A DNA stretch of 64,000 bases, from positions 32,751 to 96,750 of the forward strand of contig NZ_JAQSJE010000005.1 in assembly GCF_028649535.1 (NCBI RefSeq), in the 5' to 3' direction. The notes under the pieces were generated by a model. That model saw only the letters and a list, made by a program, of their open reading frames with translations, was not told the origin of the DNA and searched no databases. Shown piece by piece: positions 16,927 to 27,214 of this stretch. The translations under genes and the position numbers were made by a program. This stretch comes from Mannheimia cairinae. Lineage in GTDB: Bacteria > Pseudomonadota > Gammaproteobacteria > Enterobacterales > Pasteurellaceae. Position 1 is the first letter of the stretch, and each line of letters starts with the position of its first letter.

Positions 16927-17688
16927 GTGAAACTTAACCAAGCCCAAATTCAATCCGCCTTAATTTGCGGGCAAGCGTTGGTGTTTGATGAAATTGATTC
17001 GACTAACGAATATTTACTCAAACATCATCAAGAGTTAGAAAACGGCAGTGTTTGCTTAGCTGAAATGCAGACTGCCGGCAGAGGACGACGTGGCCGAACT
17101 TGGTATTCGCCTGAAAGTAAAAATCTCTATTTTTCTATTTTATGGCATTACCCTACAAGCGATGCTGCCAATCTGCCACCTTTAAGTTTGGTTATTTCAC
17201 TTATAATTGCTGAAAGTTTAACCGCTGAAAAAGTGGAAGATATTCAAATTAAATGGCCGAACGATATTTACTATCACGGTAAAAAAATGGGCGGTATTTT
17301 AATTGAAACACAAGCAACACGTTCAGGCTTAGACTTAGTCATTGGTATCGGCTTAAATTTAGGTATGGCAAAAGTGGACGAAACTGTCGTTACGCAAGCG
17401 TGGTCAGATTTATCCCAATATCAGTTTGATCGTAATAAATTGGTTTGCCGTTTAGCTTTTGAGTTGCAAAAAAATCTAAAAATTTACCCGCTTGTTGGTT
17501 TTTCTCATTATGCGGAACGCTGGCAAGCCTTTGATATTTTCCGCAATAAACCGGTTAAATTAATTACTGAAGCAAATGAAATTCACGGTATTTCCCAAGG
17601 AATTAACGAGAAAGGCGAATTGATATTAAAGAAAGGGGAAAATATTCAGTATTTCGGCATAGGGGAAATTTCCTTAAGAGCTGACTAA
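16927..17688 (+). CDS. birA: Biotin--protein ligase without the DNA-binding domain
   Basis: Attaches biotin through biotinyl-AMP to the carrier lysine of biotin enzymes; in this window that includes OadA (EAMKMET). The 253-residue protein has the catalytic loop GRGRRGRTW (residues 51-59) and IKWPNDIYYHGKKMGGILIE (biotin and ATP site). It begins directly at the catalytic domain (FDEIDSTNEYLL at residue 20) and lacks the roughly 60-residue winged-helix domain of E. coli BirA, so it should not repress biotin genes. The start has a GGAGACTCAC stretch upstream. Confidence 0.93.
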   Translation: MKLNQAQIQSALICGQALVFDEIDSTNEYLLKHHQELENGSVCLAEMQTAGRGRRGRTWYSPESKNLYFSILWHYPTSDAANLPPLSLVISLIIAESLTAEKVEDIQIKWPNDIYYHGKKMGGILIETQATRSGLDLVIGIGLNLGMAKVDETVVTQAWSDLSQYQFDRNKLVCRLAFELQKNLKIYPLVGFSHYAERWQAFDIFRNKPVKLITEANEIHGISQGINEKGELILKKGENIQYFGIGEISLRAD

Positions 17689-17821
17689 GCTTTGTTCAAT
17701 CAGTTATATATTTCAAGATTTTTTATATCTTTTAGTTATAACAAAACGCTTTTTGTTCTTTACTCCAATCACTAGAAACGTTAATCTTTATCGAATTGCC
17801 TCTATATCAATCGGAGAAGAT

Positions 17822-19465
17822 ATGAAACGTTCAACTTTAACTAAAGTAAGTGCAAGTGTTTTAGCTGTTTTAGCATTAGCTGCTTGCGATGATAAAAATA
17901 CCGAAAATAAAGCGACAGCTGCGGCAAAACCACAGGCTGAAAAAACTTTCGTAAACTGCGTAAGCCGTTCACCAACAGGCTTTAGCCCTATTTTAATGAT
18001 GGACGGGCTTTCTTATAACGCAAGCTCACAACAAATTTATAACCGCTTAGTTGAATTTATTCCTGGTACAACAGAGATCGAGCCTGCACTAGCAGAAAGC
18101 TGGGAAATCAGTGAAGATGGCTTAACTTACACCTTTAAATTACGTCAAGGGGTAAAATTCCATTCAAATAAAGATTTCACTCCAACCCGTGAATTCAACG
18201 CAGATGATGTGGTATTCTCATTTAACCGCCAATTAGATAAAAACCACCCATACCACACGGTTTCAAAAGGAACTTATCCATATTTTAATGCGATGAAATT
18301 CCCAACTTTATTAAAATCAGTTGAGAAAGTGGGCGATAACACCGTTCGCATTACTTTAACAAAGCGTGATGCGTCATTCTTATCAAGTTTAGGTATGGAT
18401 TTCACGTCTATTTATTCTGCGGAATATGCTGACAAAATGATGGCAGCAGGCACACCGGAAGTGATTGATACAACACCAATCGGCACAGGCCCATTTGTGT
18501 TTAATGGCTATGTGTTAGATCAAGCTAGTCGTTATGTTGCGAATAAAGACTACTGGAAAGGTAAGTCGGATATCGATCGTTTAATTTTTGAAATTGTGCC
18601 AGATGCAACGACTCGTTATGCAAAATTACAAGCTGGTCAGTGTGATTTAATGGATTTCCCAAATGCGACTGATATTGAGAAAATGAAAAATGATCCGAAA
18701 ATCAATTTATTATCTCAACCAGGCTTAAACATTGCTTATGTGGCATTTAATACGGAAAAAGCACCATTTGATAACGTGAAAGTGCGTCAAGCGTTAAACT
18801 TAGCTGTTGATAAAAAAGCAATCATTGATGTTGTTTACCAAGGCAATGGTTTTGCAGCGAAAAACCCACTTCCACCAACAATTTGGGGCTATAATGATAG
18901 CTTAGCTGATTCAGAATTTAACATTGAAAAAGCAAAACAATTATTAGCTGAAGCAGGCTATCCAGATGGTTTTGAAACGGAATTATGGGTGCAACCTGTA
19001 GTGCGTGCTTCTAACCCGAACCCACGTCGTATGTCTGAAATTATTCAAGCAGACTGGGAAAAAATCGGCGTAAAAGCAAAATTAGTGACCTATGAATGGG
19101 GCGATTACATTAAGCGTACTAAAGCGGGTGAATTAACGGCTGGAACTTACGGCTGGTCTGGTGATAACGGTGACCCAGATAACTTCTTATCACCATTATT
19201 CGGCACAGCAAACGTTGGTAACAGTAACTATGCACGTTTTAGCAACCCGGAATTAGATGCGTTATTAGAAAAAGCGTTATCTTCTTCAGATAAAGCAGAA
19301 CGTACGAAATTATATGAGCAAGCACAAGTTATTTTAAGAGAACAAGCTCCGTGGATTAATGTTGCTCACTCAATTAACTTTGCACCAACAAGCAAACGTG
19401 TTCAAGGCTACAAACAAAGCCCGTTTGGTTACACTTACCTTTATGGTACAAAATTAGTTGATTAA
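17822..19465 (+). CDS. hbpA: Haem/dipeptide-binding lipoprotein, ABC transporter periplasmic component (HbpA-like)
   Basis: Periplasmic solute-binding protein of SBP family 5. I place the start at the ATG at 17822, with GGAGAAG 5-10 bases upstream, giving 547 residues, the Haemophilus HbpA length; the open frame extends 23 codons further upstream without support. The lipoprotein signal ends in the lipobox LAAC (LALAACDDKN). The core LSYNASSQQIYNRLVEF, PALAESWEISEDGLTYTF, FNADDVVFSFNRQLD and WSGDNGDPDNFLSPLFG closely match the HbpA/GbpA sequence I recall. HbpA binds glutathione and haem and feeds the dipeptide permease DppBCDF, which is not encoded next to it here. Confidence 0.9.
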   Translation: MKRSTLTKVSASVLAVLALAACDDKNTENKATAAAKPQAEKTFVNCVSRSPTGFSPILMMDGLSYNASSQQIYNRLVEFIPGTTEIEPALAESWEISEDGLTYTFKLRQGVKFHSNKDFTPTREFNADDVVFSFNRQLDKNHPYHTVSKGTYPYFNAMKFPTLLKSVEKVGDNTVRITLTKRDASFLSSLGMDFTSIYSAEYADKMMAAGTPEVIDTTPIGTGPFVFNGYVLDQASRYVANKDYWKGKSDIDRLIFEIVPDATTRYAKLQAGQCDLMDFPNATDIEKMKNDPKINLLSQPGLNIAYVAFNTEKAPFDNVKVRQALNLAVDKKAIIDVVYQGNGFAAKNPLPPTIWGYNDSLADSEFNIEKAKQLLAEAGYPDGFETELWVQPVVRASNPNPRRMSEIIQADWEKIGVKAKLVTYEWGDYIKRTKAGELTAGTYGWSGDNGDPDNFLSPLFGTANVGNSNYARFSNPELDALLEKALSSSDKAERTKLYEQAQVILREQAPWINVAHSINFAPTSKRVQGYKQSPFGYTYLYGTKLVD

Positions 19466-19479
19466 TCCCTTCAACATTA

Positions 19480-19506
19480 AAAAAGCCACCTTTACGGTGG
19501 CTTTTT
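19480..19506. terminator. Bidirectional terminator between hbpA and ptrA
   Basis: AAAAAGCCACC and GGTGGCTTTTT flank a 5-nt loop (19480-19506) between convergent stop codons. Confidence 0.9.
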
Positions 19507-19511
19507 GATAC

Positions 19512-22463
19512 TTAGTAATCTTTAATTTCAAACTCTCGTTGTAGTTTTTCGATACTTTCAATCTGTTCAAAACCATCAAATTTTGCAACATCTTCTGCTT
19601 TTGTTTTCGTACCAACTGCTTGGCTGACAAAAACAAAGCCACTTTGCTCAATCACGGCTTTTCGGTAAAACTCAACAATATCTGCTTTCGTTAAACCTTT
19701 GGTTAAATCAATCACTTGTTGCAAGCGGTCAAATTTTGCATTATTTCTACTAAAGTCTGATCCAAATTCAGCAAACTCTTCTGATAACGACTCTGGCTTA
19801 TATTGCAATCTTTCCACTAGGCTAGCACGATATTTAGCAAATTCGTCTTCCGATAAATTTTGCAAACGCTCCATACTTTCACTAAAGAAACGTTTATTAT
19901 GTTCCAAAATGCCCGCAGGTGTTGTATTCGGGCTTTGTACCATAAATTGAATACCGGAAGTTTTACCAATCAAGTTATTGGTTGCATAAACTACATAACC
20001 AAGCTGTTTATCTGTTCGTAAATCATTGAAATACCAACGAGAAATAATATCTCTCAGTAATCTCGCTCTCACAACACCTTCTAACTCTGCATAACCATTT
20101 GGCATAAATGCCATAATAAGGGCATTATCTTCATTAGGAACATTTTTAATGAAATTGAGTTTACGCTGGCTTTCATTTACATCTACATATTGCCCTGTTG
20201 AATTTGCAGATTTTTGATTTTTTATGACCGCTTGTGCCTGTTCTGCCAGGGAAGAAACCTGCTCATTCGATAAATTACCAACAGATAATAATTTAAACCC
20301 TGTTGCTTGGGAGAGAAGACGTTCTCGTAACTGTTGAATATCTTCAAGAGTAATTTGATCAATCACTTCACGCTGTTTATCCAATTCAAAATAAGGGTAG
20401 TTTGAGAAACGGCTTAACGCAGTGTTGGCTTGGGTTAAACTATTTTCTTTTTCGCTACGGTCAAGGGCTTGATGCAAACGTTGTTTTGCTTGAGCCAACA
20501 TATTTTCAGTTAATTCAAATTGAGTGAATTGAGTTAAACTGTCTATCATCAATTTACCCAAGTTTTGCGTATAGCCATCTGCTCCAATCGCTAACCCATT
20601 GGCACTTGGTGCAATATCTAAATTCATTCCTGCCACGGAAGATTGAAAATTTAACTTAGTCTGAGCCAAATTATTCATATAGCCCAATACAGAAGCTGAC
20701 ATTAATGATTTTAAATCATCAGCACGAGGCTGAATATTAAATGCCATACTAATTTGTGCTTTAGGATCATTGCCAAAATGTACGCTTGGCATTGTATAGA
20801 TTAAGTTACCTTGTTGTTCTGTAATCAACTTAGGTTTAGAAATACCTTTATCAGTCTGATTTAACGAAAAATCCGTTGTAAAATAAGGGTTTAACTCAGG
20901 CAAGTTCAGCGTTGGATTTTTGCTAAAATCTAACCACTTCTGTTTTTGTGCCTCGCTAATTTTTGCTATTGAGTATCCAGCCTCAAAATGAGGGCTTTTT
21001 TTGTCCGTTTTGGCATTATCGCTAATCAATAAAATACGGGCATTTTCAATATTCATTCCTGCCAGTTTTTCATTGATAGCATTCGCATCCATTGTCTCTG
21101 CAAGGTAGCCTTCATCAATTACATTCTCTAATGGGAAATAGAGCATCTGATCGGAAATAAACTCAACAAAATTCATATTTTTTTCAACTTGTAAGTGTTG
21201 GAAATCTTGCTTTAAGCTCTCTCTTACTTCATTGAAATAATTTTCTTGAATGCCTTTTTGTTTAATTTGCTCAATTTGTTGGAATACCAAAGAGATCACT
21301 TTATCTTGTTCTTCCAATCCTTTATCAGTCAATAAAATATAGATTTGGAATGAGCCACGATCTCGCCCGATATTTGGTGTATTTACCGCTTCAATACCGC
21401 TATCAGATAAGCCTTGTTTGATTAAATAATCCGATAATGTACCGTCCGTATTATTATTTAGCACATAGGCAATATATTCGCCGGTTTTATGCTTAAATTG
21501 CAATTCATCGTTTGGGAAATCAAAATCAATAATTAGCATTTTAGTTGATTTAACTGGCTTGTACTGAATAAAGACCGATTTATCTTCCGCACGATAAAGT
21601 GGCTCGCTGGTTTGTGGCACAGTGAGGTTTTTATTTTCCATTTTGCCTAACGTATTTGCCGCTAATTTCGCAAGCTGTTCAATAGATTGATTGGAATAAA
21701 GCACCACTTTAAACAAATTGGCTGAATAACGCTCTTGATAGAACTTTTCTAATTCGTCTTGTAGCTTACTATCTGCTTTATCTGAAAGGGTCTCATTATT
21801 CCCTACTGCAAATTTAGTTGAAGGGTGAGCAGGGTTAGAAGTGGCTAAATTAACGCTACGTAATAAATGCCCGTCGCTTGATTTTGCTCGCACCATTTCG
21901 GCATTAACGGCATTTACTTCTTTTTTCGCATTGCTTTCGAGTAATAAAGGGAAAGCAAGCGTATCTGCCAAACGAGTTACTGCTTCGCTAAAGGCTTCGT
22001 TATTCACTTGCAAATAATAAGCTGTTCTATGCGGTGCGGTTGAAGCATTATTCATTCCGCCATTTTTATTTAAGAACGCATCTAAGCTATTGGTTTCTGG
22101 GTAGTTTTTCGACCCCATTAAAATCATATGCTCTAGATAATGAGCCAAACCTTGCTGTGAAACAGGGTCGTCCATTGAGCCAATCGGGATAATGGCAGAC
22201 ATCAGCGATTTATTCGCATTTTCATCTGAAATCAAGAGAACTGTCATACCATTATCAAGCTTAATACCTTGATAAATTGCCTTGTCATTCGGGCTTTTAT
22301 TAATGCTTTCTTTAATTAACTCAAAGCCAAGATTATTCTCTGTTTGTATTTGGGAAGCGGTTGTTTTTTCACTCTTTTTTGCAACTTCGGCAAATACAGG
22401 ATGAATCATCATATTTATTGCAAATGTAGCCGCAATAAATTTAGTTAAAATGGATAACTTCAT
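19512..22463 (-). CDS. ptrA: Periplasmic pitrilysin-type metalloprotease (protease III)
   Basis: Large M16-family zinc endopeptidase of 983 residues, near the 962 of E. coli pitrilysin. A signal peptide (residues 1-25, ending HPVFAEV) sends it to the periplasm. The inverted zinc motif HYLEH (His108, Glu111, His112) is intact, with a downstream Glu in NAVNAEMVRA as the third ligand. Four M16 half-domains form a chamber that degrades peptides below about 7 kDa. It converges on hbpA. In E. coli ptrA lies between recC and recB; that context is absent here. Confidence 0.93.
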   Translation of the reverse strand: MKLSILTKFIAATFAINMMIHPVFAEVAKKSEKTTASQIQTENNLGFELIKESINKSPNDKAIYQGIKLDNGMTVLLISDENANKSLMSAIIPIGSMDDPVSQQGLAHYLEHMILMGSKNYPETNSLDAFLNKNGGMNNASTAPHRTAYYLQVNNEAFSEAVTRLADTLAFPLLLESNAKKEVNAVNAEMVRAKSSDGHLLRSVNLATSNPAHPSTKFAVGNNETLSDKADSKLQDELEKFYQERYSANLFKVVLYSNQSIEQLAKLAANTLGKMENKNLTVPQTSEPLYRAEDKSVFIQYKPVKSTKMLIIDFDFPNDELQFKHKTGEYIAYVLNNNTDGTLSDYLIKQGLSDSGIEAVNTPNIGRDRGSFQIYILLTDKGLEEQDKVISLVFQQIEQIKQKGIQENYFNEVRESLKQDFQHLQVEKNMNFVEFISDQMLYFPLENVIDEGYLAETMDANAINEKLAGMNIENARILLISDNAKTDKKSPHFEAGYSIAKISEAQKQKWLDFSKNPTLNLPELNPYFTTDFSLNQTDKGISKPKLITEQQGNLIYTMPSVHFGNDPKAQISMAFNIQPRADDLKSLMSASVLGYMNNLAQTKLNFQSSVAGMNLDIAPSANGLAIGADGYTQNLGKLMIDSLTQFTQFELTENMLAQAKQRLHQALDRSEKENSLTQANTALSRFSNYPYFELDKQREVIDQITLEDIQQLRERLLSQATGFKLLSVGNLSNEQVSSLAEQAQAVIKNQKSANSTGQYVDVNESQRKLNFIKNVPNEDNALIMAFMPNGYAELEGVVRARLLRDIISRWYFNDLRTDKQLGYVVYATNNLIGKTSGIQFMVQSPNTTPAGILEHNKRFFSESMERLQNLSEDEFAKYRASLVERLQYKPESLSEEFAEFGSDFSRNNAKFDRLQQVIDLTKGLTKADIVEFYRKAVIEQSGFVFVSQAVGTKTKAEDVAKFDGFEQIESIEKLQREFEIKDY

Positions 22464-22590
22464 ACATCTCCTTTTAATTCATTAATTAAAAACAATAGTA
22501 GGAATATGACAGCTAAGTGTAAAGAAAATTCGGTAAGAAAAGGGAGAGAACTTTTGTTTTAACTTATAAATGGATAAACAAATGGGGGAT

Positions 22591-22619
22591 AAAAAACTCT
22601 CTCCCATAATGGGAGAGAG
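22591..22619 (-). terminator. Terminator downstream of prfC
   Basis: A 10-bp stem (CTCTCTCCCA 22597-22606 with TGGGAGAGAG 22610-22619) is followed on the minus strand by six Ts. It lies 11 bases past the prfC stop codon. Confidence 0.88.
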
Positions 22620-22629
22620 CAAAAATGAT

Positions 22630-24210
22630 TTAATGTTCTCTTGTTTGGAAGAATTGAACATCAGGATAACGTTCTTGTGCAAGATTAAGGTTTACCATTG
22701 TTGGGGCAATATAGGTTAAGTTATCGCCACCGTCTAAGGCTAAATTGGTTTCATTTTTGCGTTTAAATTCTTCGAATTTTTTCACATCCGAACATTCAAC
22801 CCAGCGAGCAGTAGCAACGTTTACCGATTCATAAATCGCTTCAACGTTGTATTCGGTTTTTAAACGAGAAACGACCACGTCAAACTGAAGTACACCCACC
22901 GCACCTACGATTAGATCATTGTTGATAAGCGGGCGGAAAACTTGCACTGCACCTTCTTCGGAAAGTTGCACCAAGCCTTTTAACAGCTGTTTCTGTTTAA
23001 GCGGATCTTTTAAACGAATACGGCGGAAAAGCTCTGGTGCGAAATTCGGAATACCGGTAAATTTCAGCGTTTCGCCTTGGGTAAAGGTATCGCCGATTTG
23101 AATAGTACCGTGATTGTGCAAACCGATAATATCGCCTGCGTACGCTTCTTCAGCGTGAGAACGGTCGCCAGCCATAAAGGTTAGAGCGTCAGAAATCACG
23201 ACATCTTTGCCGATACGCACGTGTTTGAGCTTCATTCCTTTTTCATATTTCCCTGAAACCACACGCATAAAGGCAACACGATCTCGGTGTTTTGGATCCA
23301 TATTCGCTTGGATTTTAAATACGAATCCGCTGAATTTCTCTTCACTTGCTTCAACGGTACGGCTGTCTGACTCACGAGGTTGCGGAGCAGGAGCCCATTC
23401 GGTTAAGCCATCTAAGAAATGATTTACCCCAAAGTTACCAAGTGCAGTACCGAAGAATACCGGTGTTAATTCGCCTTTGATGAAAGCATTATGTTCAAAT
23501 TCGTTAGACGCCCCTTGCACTAATTCCAATTCATCACGTAATTGCTGGGCTAAATCATCGCCAACTTCTTGATCTAATTCAGGATTGTTTAACCCTTTGA
23601 TTACACGCAATTCTTGAATAGTATGTCCTTGCCCTGTTTGGTAAAGATAAGTTTCATCTTTAGCAATATGGTAAACCCCTTTGAATAATTTACCGCAGCC
23701 AATCGGCCAAGTGATTGGAGCACAACGGATTTTTAGTACGCTTTCCACTTCGTCTAATAATTCCATTGGGTCACGAATATCACGGTCAAGCTTATTCATA
23801 AAGGTAAGAATTGGTGTATCACGCAGGCGAGTAACTTCCATCAATTTGATTGTACGTTCCTCAACCCCTTTGGCGGAATCAATTACCATTAAGCAACTAT
23901 CGACAGCGGTTAAGGTTCGATAAGTATCTTCCGAGAAGTCTTCATGCCCCGGGGTATCGAGTAGATTTACCAAACAATCGTTGTAAGGAAATTGCATAAC
24001 GGAGGTAGTAATAGAGATCCCACGTTGCTTTTCCATTTCCATCCAGTCGGATTTTGCGTGGGCAGCGGAGCCTTTACCTTTTACCGAACCAGCTGTTTGG
24101 ATGGCATTTCCGTATAAAAGGACTTTTTCAGTAATGGTGGTTTTACCCGCATCGGGGTGAGAAATAATCGCAAAGGTGCGACGTTTATTAACTTCTTGTG
24201 GATATGACAT
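22630..24210 (-). CDS. prfC: Peptide chain release factor 3
   Basis: Translational GTPase that recycles RF1 and RF2 from the ribosome. The start at 24208-24210 gives [20 protein letters not shown] with GAGAAAAG just upstream; the frame is open for 15 more codons without a ribosome site. The product has 526 residues. G1 is HPDAGKTT (residues 18-25), G3 [15 protein letters not shown]4 NKLD. It lies downstream-facing toward ptrA (same strand, 166 bp) and divergent from pbpG, with a long inverted uptake-sequence pair between the two promoters. Confidence 0.97.
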   Translation of the reverse strand: MSYPQEVNKRRTFAIISHPDAGKTTITEKVLLYGNAIQTAGSVKGKGSAAHAKSDWMEMEKQRGISITTSVMQFPYNDCLVNLLDTPGHEDFSEDTYRTLTAVDSCLMVIDSAKGVEERTIKLMEVTRLRDTPILTFMNKLDRDIRDPMELLDEVESVLKIRCAPITWPIGCGKLFKGVYHIAKDETYLYQTGQGHTIQELRVIKGLNNPELDQEVGDDLAQQLRDELELVQGASNEFEHNAFIKGELTPVFFGTALGNFGVNHFLDGLTEWAPAPQPRESDSRTVEASEEKFSGFVFKIQANMDPKHRDRVAFMRVVSGKYEKGMKLKHVRIGKDVVISDALTFMAGDRSHAEEAYAGDIIGLHNHGTIQIGDTFTQGETLKFTGIPNFAPELFRRIRLKDPLKQKQLLKGLVQLSEEGAVQVFRPLINNDLIVGAVGVLQFDVVVSRLKTEYNVEAIYESVNVATARWVECSDVKKFEEFKRKNETNLALDGGDNLTYIAPTMVNLNLAQERYPDVQFFQTREH

Positions 24211-24292
24211 TCTTTTCTCGACAAATTTAAATAAAAAAGGGCGGAAAGCCGCCAAAAAATTGCCGTTATTTTCGCTGATTTAAGCTCATAGG

Positions 24293-24350
24293 GCAAGCGG
24301 TTAAATTTTTCAAAAAATTTACAAAAATATAGAAAAATTTAGCCGCTTGC
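24293..24350. repeat. Long inverted uptake-sequence pair between divergent prfC and pbpG
   Basis: CAAGCGGTTAAATTTTTC and GAAAAATTTAGCCGCTTG form a near-perfect 18-bp stem in the region between two divergent genes. A terminator role is unlikely here. Confidence 0.75.
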
Positions 24351-24414
24351 ACTTTGGCACAAGGTTAGAAAAAAGGTAGAATAGCCTACTTTAACTCTTA
24401 AATTGAAAACATAA

Positions 24415-25281
24415 ATGAAAAAACTACTTCCTTTAATAGTTGCTGCAATGGTGCTAAGTGCTTGTTCTTCAAAGCCTGCGACTAACGTAAAAGCCCCTCC
24501 TCGCATTAAAGCGACGGCCGCTTATATTCCAACTGAAAATTCAGCTTATGTTGTATTTGATTTAAACCAGAAAAAGTTTTTAGAAGGTAAAAATTTTAAT
24601 TTGGTTCGCCCGATTGCTTCGGTAACTAAATTAATGACAGCGATTGTTTTTTTAGAAGAAAACAGATATGGCAATGCCTGTCAAACGGCTATTTTGCCTT
24701 CAGACGCAGATTTTATTAAAGGCACAACCAGCCCACTGCCGAAAAATGTGAATATTCCTTGTAATGAATTATTAAAAGCGATGCTAGTTCGTTCAGATAA
24801 CTACGCTGCCCACGCACTAGCTCACGCTACTCATTTAAATAAAGCACAGTTTATGGCTCGTATGAATAGCAAAGCTCGTGAAATTGGCATGACACAAACC
24901 TATTTTGCCGATAGCTCTGGTTTATCGCCAAATAATGTTTCAACCGTGGTTGATTTAGCCAAATTGGCAGGCTATGCAGCAGGCAAAGCAGAAATCCAAC
25001 AGCTTTCTAATGCTCCATTAATAGGGGTGAATGCAGGCGGTAAACATTTTTCAATGCGTAACACCAATAGCATTGTACGTTCACAAAGTTATCCTGCAAT
25101 GGTAAGTAAAACAGGCTACACCCGTGAAGCTGGGTATAATTTAGCCTTTATTGCTCAGCAAAATTGTAATGGTAAACGCATTGGTGTGGTCAGCTTAAAT
25201 AATGAAAGTGCAGCTTCCCGAGTTGATTTTACCGAAGCGATGCTGGCGAAATATCAATGTAGAAGACAATATAATTCTTAA
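24415..25281 (+). CDS. pbpG: D-alanyl-D-alanine endopeptidase (PBP7-type), predicted lipoprotein
   Basis: Low-molecular-weight penicillin-binding protein that cuts peptide cross-links in murein. The three serine-transferase motifs are intact: SVTK (Ser69-Lys72), SDN (127-129) and KTG (232-234). The 288-residue protein matches the PBP7 class and lacks the C-terminal beta domain and membrane helix of PBP5/6. The N-terminus reads as a lipoprotein signal with lipobox LSAC (Cys17), unlike the Sec-cleaved E. coli protein. A rho-independent terminator follows at 25295-25336. Confidence 0.9.
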   Translation: MKKLLPLIVAAMVLSACSSKPATNVKAPPRIKATAAYIPTENSAYVVFDLNQKKFLEGKNFNLVRPIASVTKLMTAIVFLEENRYGNACQTAILPSDADFIKGTTSPLPKNVNIPCNELLKAMLVRSDNYAAHALAHATHLNKAQFMARMNSKAREIGMTQTYFADSSGLSPNNVSTVVDLAKLAGYAAGKAEIQQLSNAPLIGVNAGGKHFSMRNTNSIVRSQSYPAMVSKTGYTREAGYNLAFIAQQNCNGKRIGVVSLNNESAASRVDFTEAMLAKYQCRRQYNS

Positions 25282-25294
25282 TCAGTGATTTCTA

Positions 25295-25336
25295 AAAACG
25301 CAATTTTCTTTTAACCTTGAGGAAATTGCGTTTTTT
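25295..25336 (+). terminator. Terminator after pbpG
   Basis: AAAACGCAATTT (from 25295) pairs with AAATTGCGTTTT (from 25323) and is followed by further Ts. It lies between pbpG and pth. Confidence 0.8.
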
Positions 25337-25380
25337 CTCTACAATATCGCCCTTTAATTAGCGTAAATTGAGACAATATC

Positions 25381-25965
25381 GTGTCAGACATTAAATTAAT
25401 CGTTGGGCTTGCCAACCCTGGGGCAAAATATGAAGATACTCGCCATAATGCAGGGGAGTGGCTTATTAATGAACTTGCTCGTATGTATAATGTTAGCCTA
25501 AAAGAAGAGGCTAAATATTTCGGTAAAGTGGCAAAAATCAATACGGCTCGAGGCGAAGTTCGTTTGTTAGTGCCAACTACATTTATGAATTTAAGCGGTA
25601 AGGCAGTTGGAGCATTAGCGAATTTTTACCGAATTAAGCCAGAAGAAATTTTAGTCGCCCACGATGAGTTAGATTTACCCCCAGGTTCTGCCAAAATTAA
25701 AAAAGGTGGCGGACACGGTGGGCATAACGGCTTAAAAGATATTATTGCAGCTTTAGGGAATAATAAAGAATTCTACCGTGTGCGAATTGGCATTGGACAC
25801 CCGGGGCATAAAGATATGGTTGCCGCTTATGTCTTAGGCAAACCGGCTCCACAAGAAAAAGAGTTAATCAATGCAACGGTAGATGAAGCCAGCCGTTGTG
25901 TTGAAATTTGGCTTAAAGATGATGTAACCAAAGCAATGAACCGCTTAAATGGGTTTAAGGCATAA
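25381..25965 (+). CDS. pth: Peptidyl-tRNA hydrolase
   Basis: Releases peptides from prematurely dropped peptidyl-tRNA. It starts at GTG (25381), giving the family N-terminus with [17 protein letters not shown], catalytic His22, followed by [36 protein letters not shown] and the RVRIGIGHP stretch. The 194-residue length is normal. It is followed 27 bp later by ychF; pth-ychF is conserved across gamma-proteobacteria. Confidence 0.98.
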   Translation: MSDIKLIVGLANPGAKYEDTRHNAGEWLINELARMYNVSLKEEAKYFGKVAKINTARGEVRLLVPTTFMNLSGKAVGALANFYRIKPEEILVAHDELDLPPGSAKIKKGGGHGGHNGLKDIIAALGNNKEFYRVRIGIGHPGHKDMVAAYVLGKPAPQEKELINATVDEASRCVEIWLKDDVTKAMNRLNGFKA

Positions 25966-25992
25966 AGAATTATTTAAAATAGGAAACAAAAA

Positions 25993-27084
25993 ATGGGATT
26001 TAAATGTGGTATCGTCGGTTTACCAAACGTGGGTAAATCAACACTTTTCAACGCACTTACAAAAGCAGGTATTGAGGCGGCAAACTATCCGTTTTGTACT
26101 ATTGAACCAAACACTGGTGTAGTACCAATGCCAGATCCTCGCTTAGATGCATTAGCGGAAATCGTAAAACCTGAACGTGTACTACCAACCACAATGGAAT
26201 TTGTGGATATTGCAGGTTTAGTGGCAGGTGCAAGTAAGGGCGAAGGTTTAGGCAATAAATTCTTAGCTAATATCCGTGAAACTGATGCAATCGGGCACGT
26301 TGTGCGTTGTTTTGAAAACGATGATATTGTACACGTGGCTGGAAAAATTGACCCTGCGGATGATATCGAAATCATTAACACCGAATTAGCATTAGCTGAT
26401 TTAGACAGTTGCGAGCGTGCTATTCAGCGTTTACAAAAACGTGCAAAAGGCGGTGATAAAGACGCAAAATTCGAACTTTCGATTATGGAAAAAATCCTGC
26501 CTGTACTTGAAAATGCAGGAATGATTCGCTCAATCGATTTAGATAAAGACGAATTGCACGCAATCAAAGGTTATAACTTCTTAACCCTAAAACCGACAAT
26601 GTATATTGCTAATGTGAACGAAGACGGTTTTGAAAACAATCCGTATCTTGACCGTGTGCGTGAAATTGCCGAAAAAGAAGGTGCGGTGGTTGTGCCGGTA
26701 TGTGCAGCGATTGAATCGGAAATTGCCGAGTTAGAAGATGAAGAAAAAGTCGAATTCTTGCAAGATTTAGGTATTGAAGAGCCGGGCTTAAACCGTGTAA
26801 TTCGTGCGGGCTACCGCTTGTTAAACTTACAAACTTACTTTACTGCTGGGGTAAAAGAAGTACGTGCTTGGACTGTTGCTATTGGAGCAACAGCACCAAA
26901 AGCAGCAGCGGTTATCCACACCGATTTTGAAAAAGGCTTTATCCGTGCCGAAGTTATTTCTTATCAAGATTTTATCGATAATAAAGGCGAAGCAGGAGCA
27001 AAAGAAGCAGGTAAATGGCGATTAGAAGGAAAAGAATATATCGTTCAAGACGGCGATGTAATGCATTTCCGTTTTAATGTGTAA
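25993..27084 (+). CDS. ychF: Redox-regulated OBG-type ATPase YchF
   Basis: P-loop ATPase of the OBG group that prefers ATP over GTP, binds ribosomes and is linked to oxidative-stress responses. The 363-residue protein shows the Walker A loop GLPNVGKST (residues 9-17), switch [19 protein letters not shown], an NVNED motif in place of canonical NKxD, and a C-terminal TGS domain ([14 protein letters not shown] to the end). It is cotranscribed with pth. A perfect TTATCCACA word lies inside this gene near 26914, which I regard as coincidental. Confidence 0.98.
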   Translation: MGFKCGIVGLPNVGKSTLFNALTKAGIEAANYPFCTIEPNTGVVPMPDPRLDALAEIVKPERVLPTTMEFVDIAGLVAGASKGEGLGNKFLANIRETDAIGHVVRCFENDDIVHVAGKIDPADDIEIINTELALADLDSCERAIQRLQKRAKGGDKDAKFELSIMEKILPVLENAGMIRSIDLDKDELHAIKGYNFLTLKPTMYIANVNEDGFENNPYLDRVREIAEKEGAVVVPVCAAIESEIAELEDEEKVEFLQDLGIEEPGLNRVIRAGYRLLNLQTYFTAGVKEVRAWTVAIGATAPKAAAVIHTDFEKGFIRAEVISYQDFIDNKGEAGAKEAGKWRLEGKEYIVQDGDVMHFRFNV

Positions 27085-27214
27085 TTTGCAAAATTCATGA
27101 GAAAAAAGACCGCTTGTATTAAATACTTAGCGCTTTTTTTATATCAAAAAATATTCCATAAGTTAGAAAATAGAGTATTATTTTTAAACATTTATTTATT
27201 TTTAAGGAATCAAT

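Noticed and set aside
19454-19651. Small open frame at the 3' end of ptrA
   Set aside because: It overlaps ptrA in another frame and crosses the hbpA/ptrA terminator.
26913-26921. Perfect DnaA box inside ychF
   Set aside because: Single site within a conserved coding region; expected about once by chance in a window this size.
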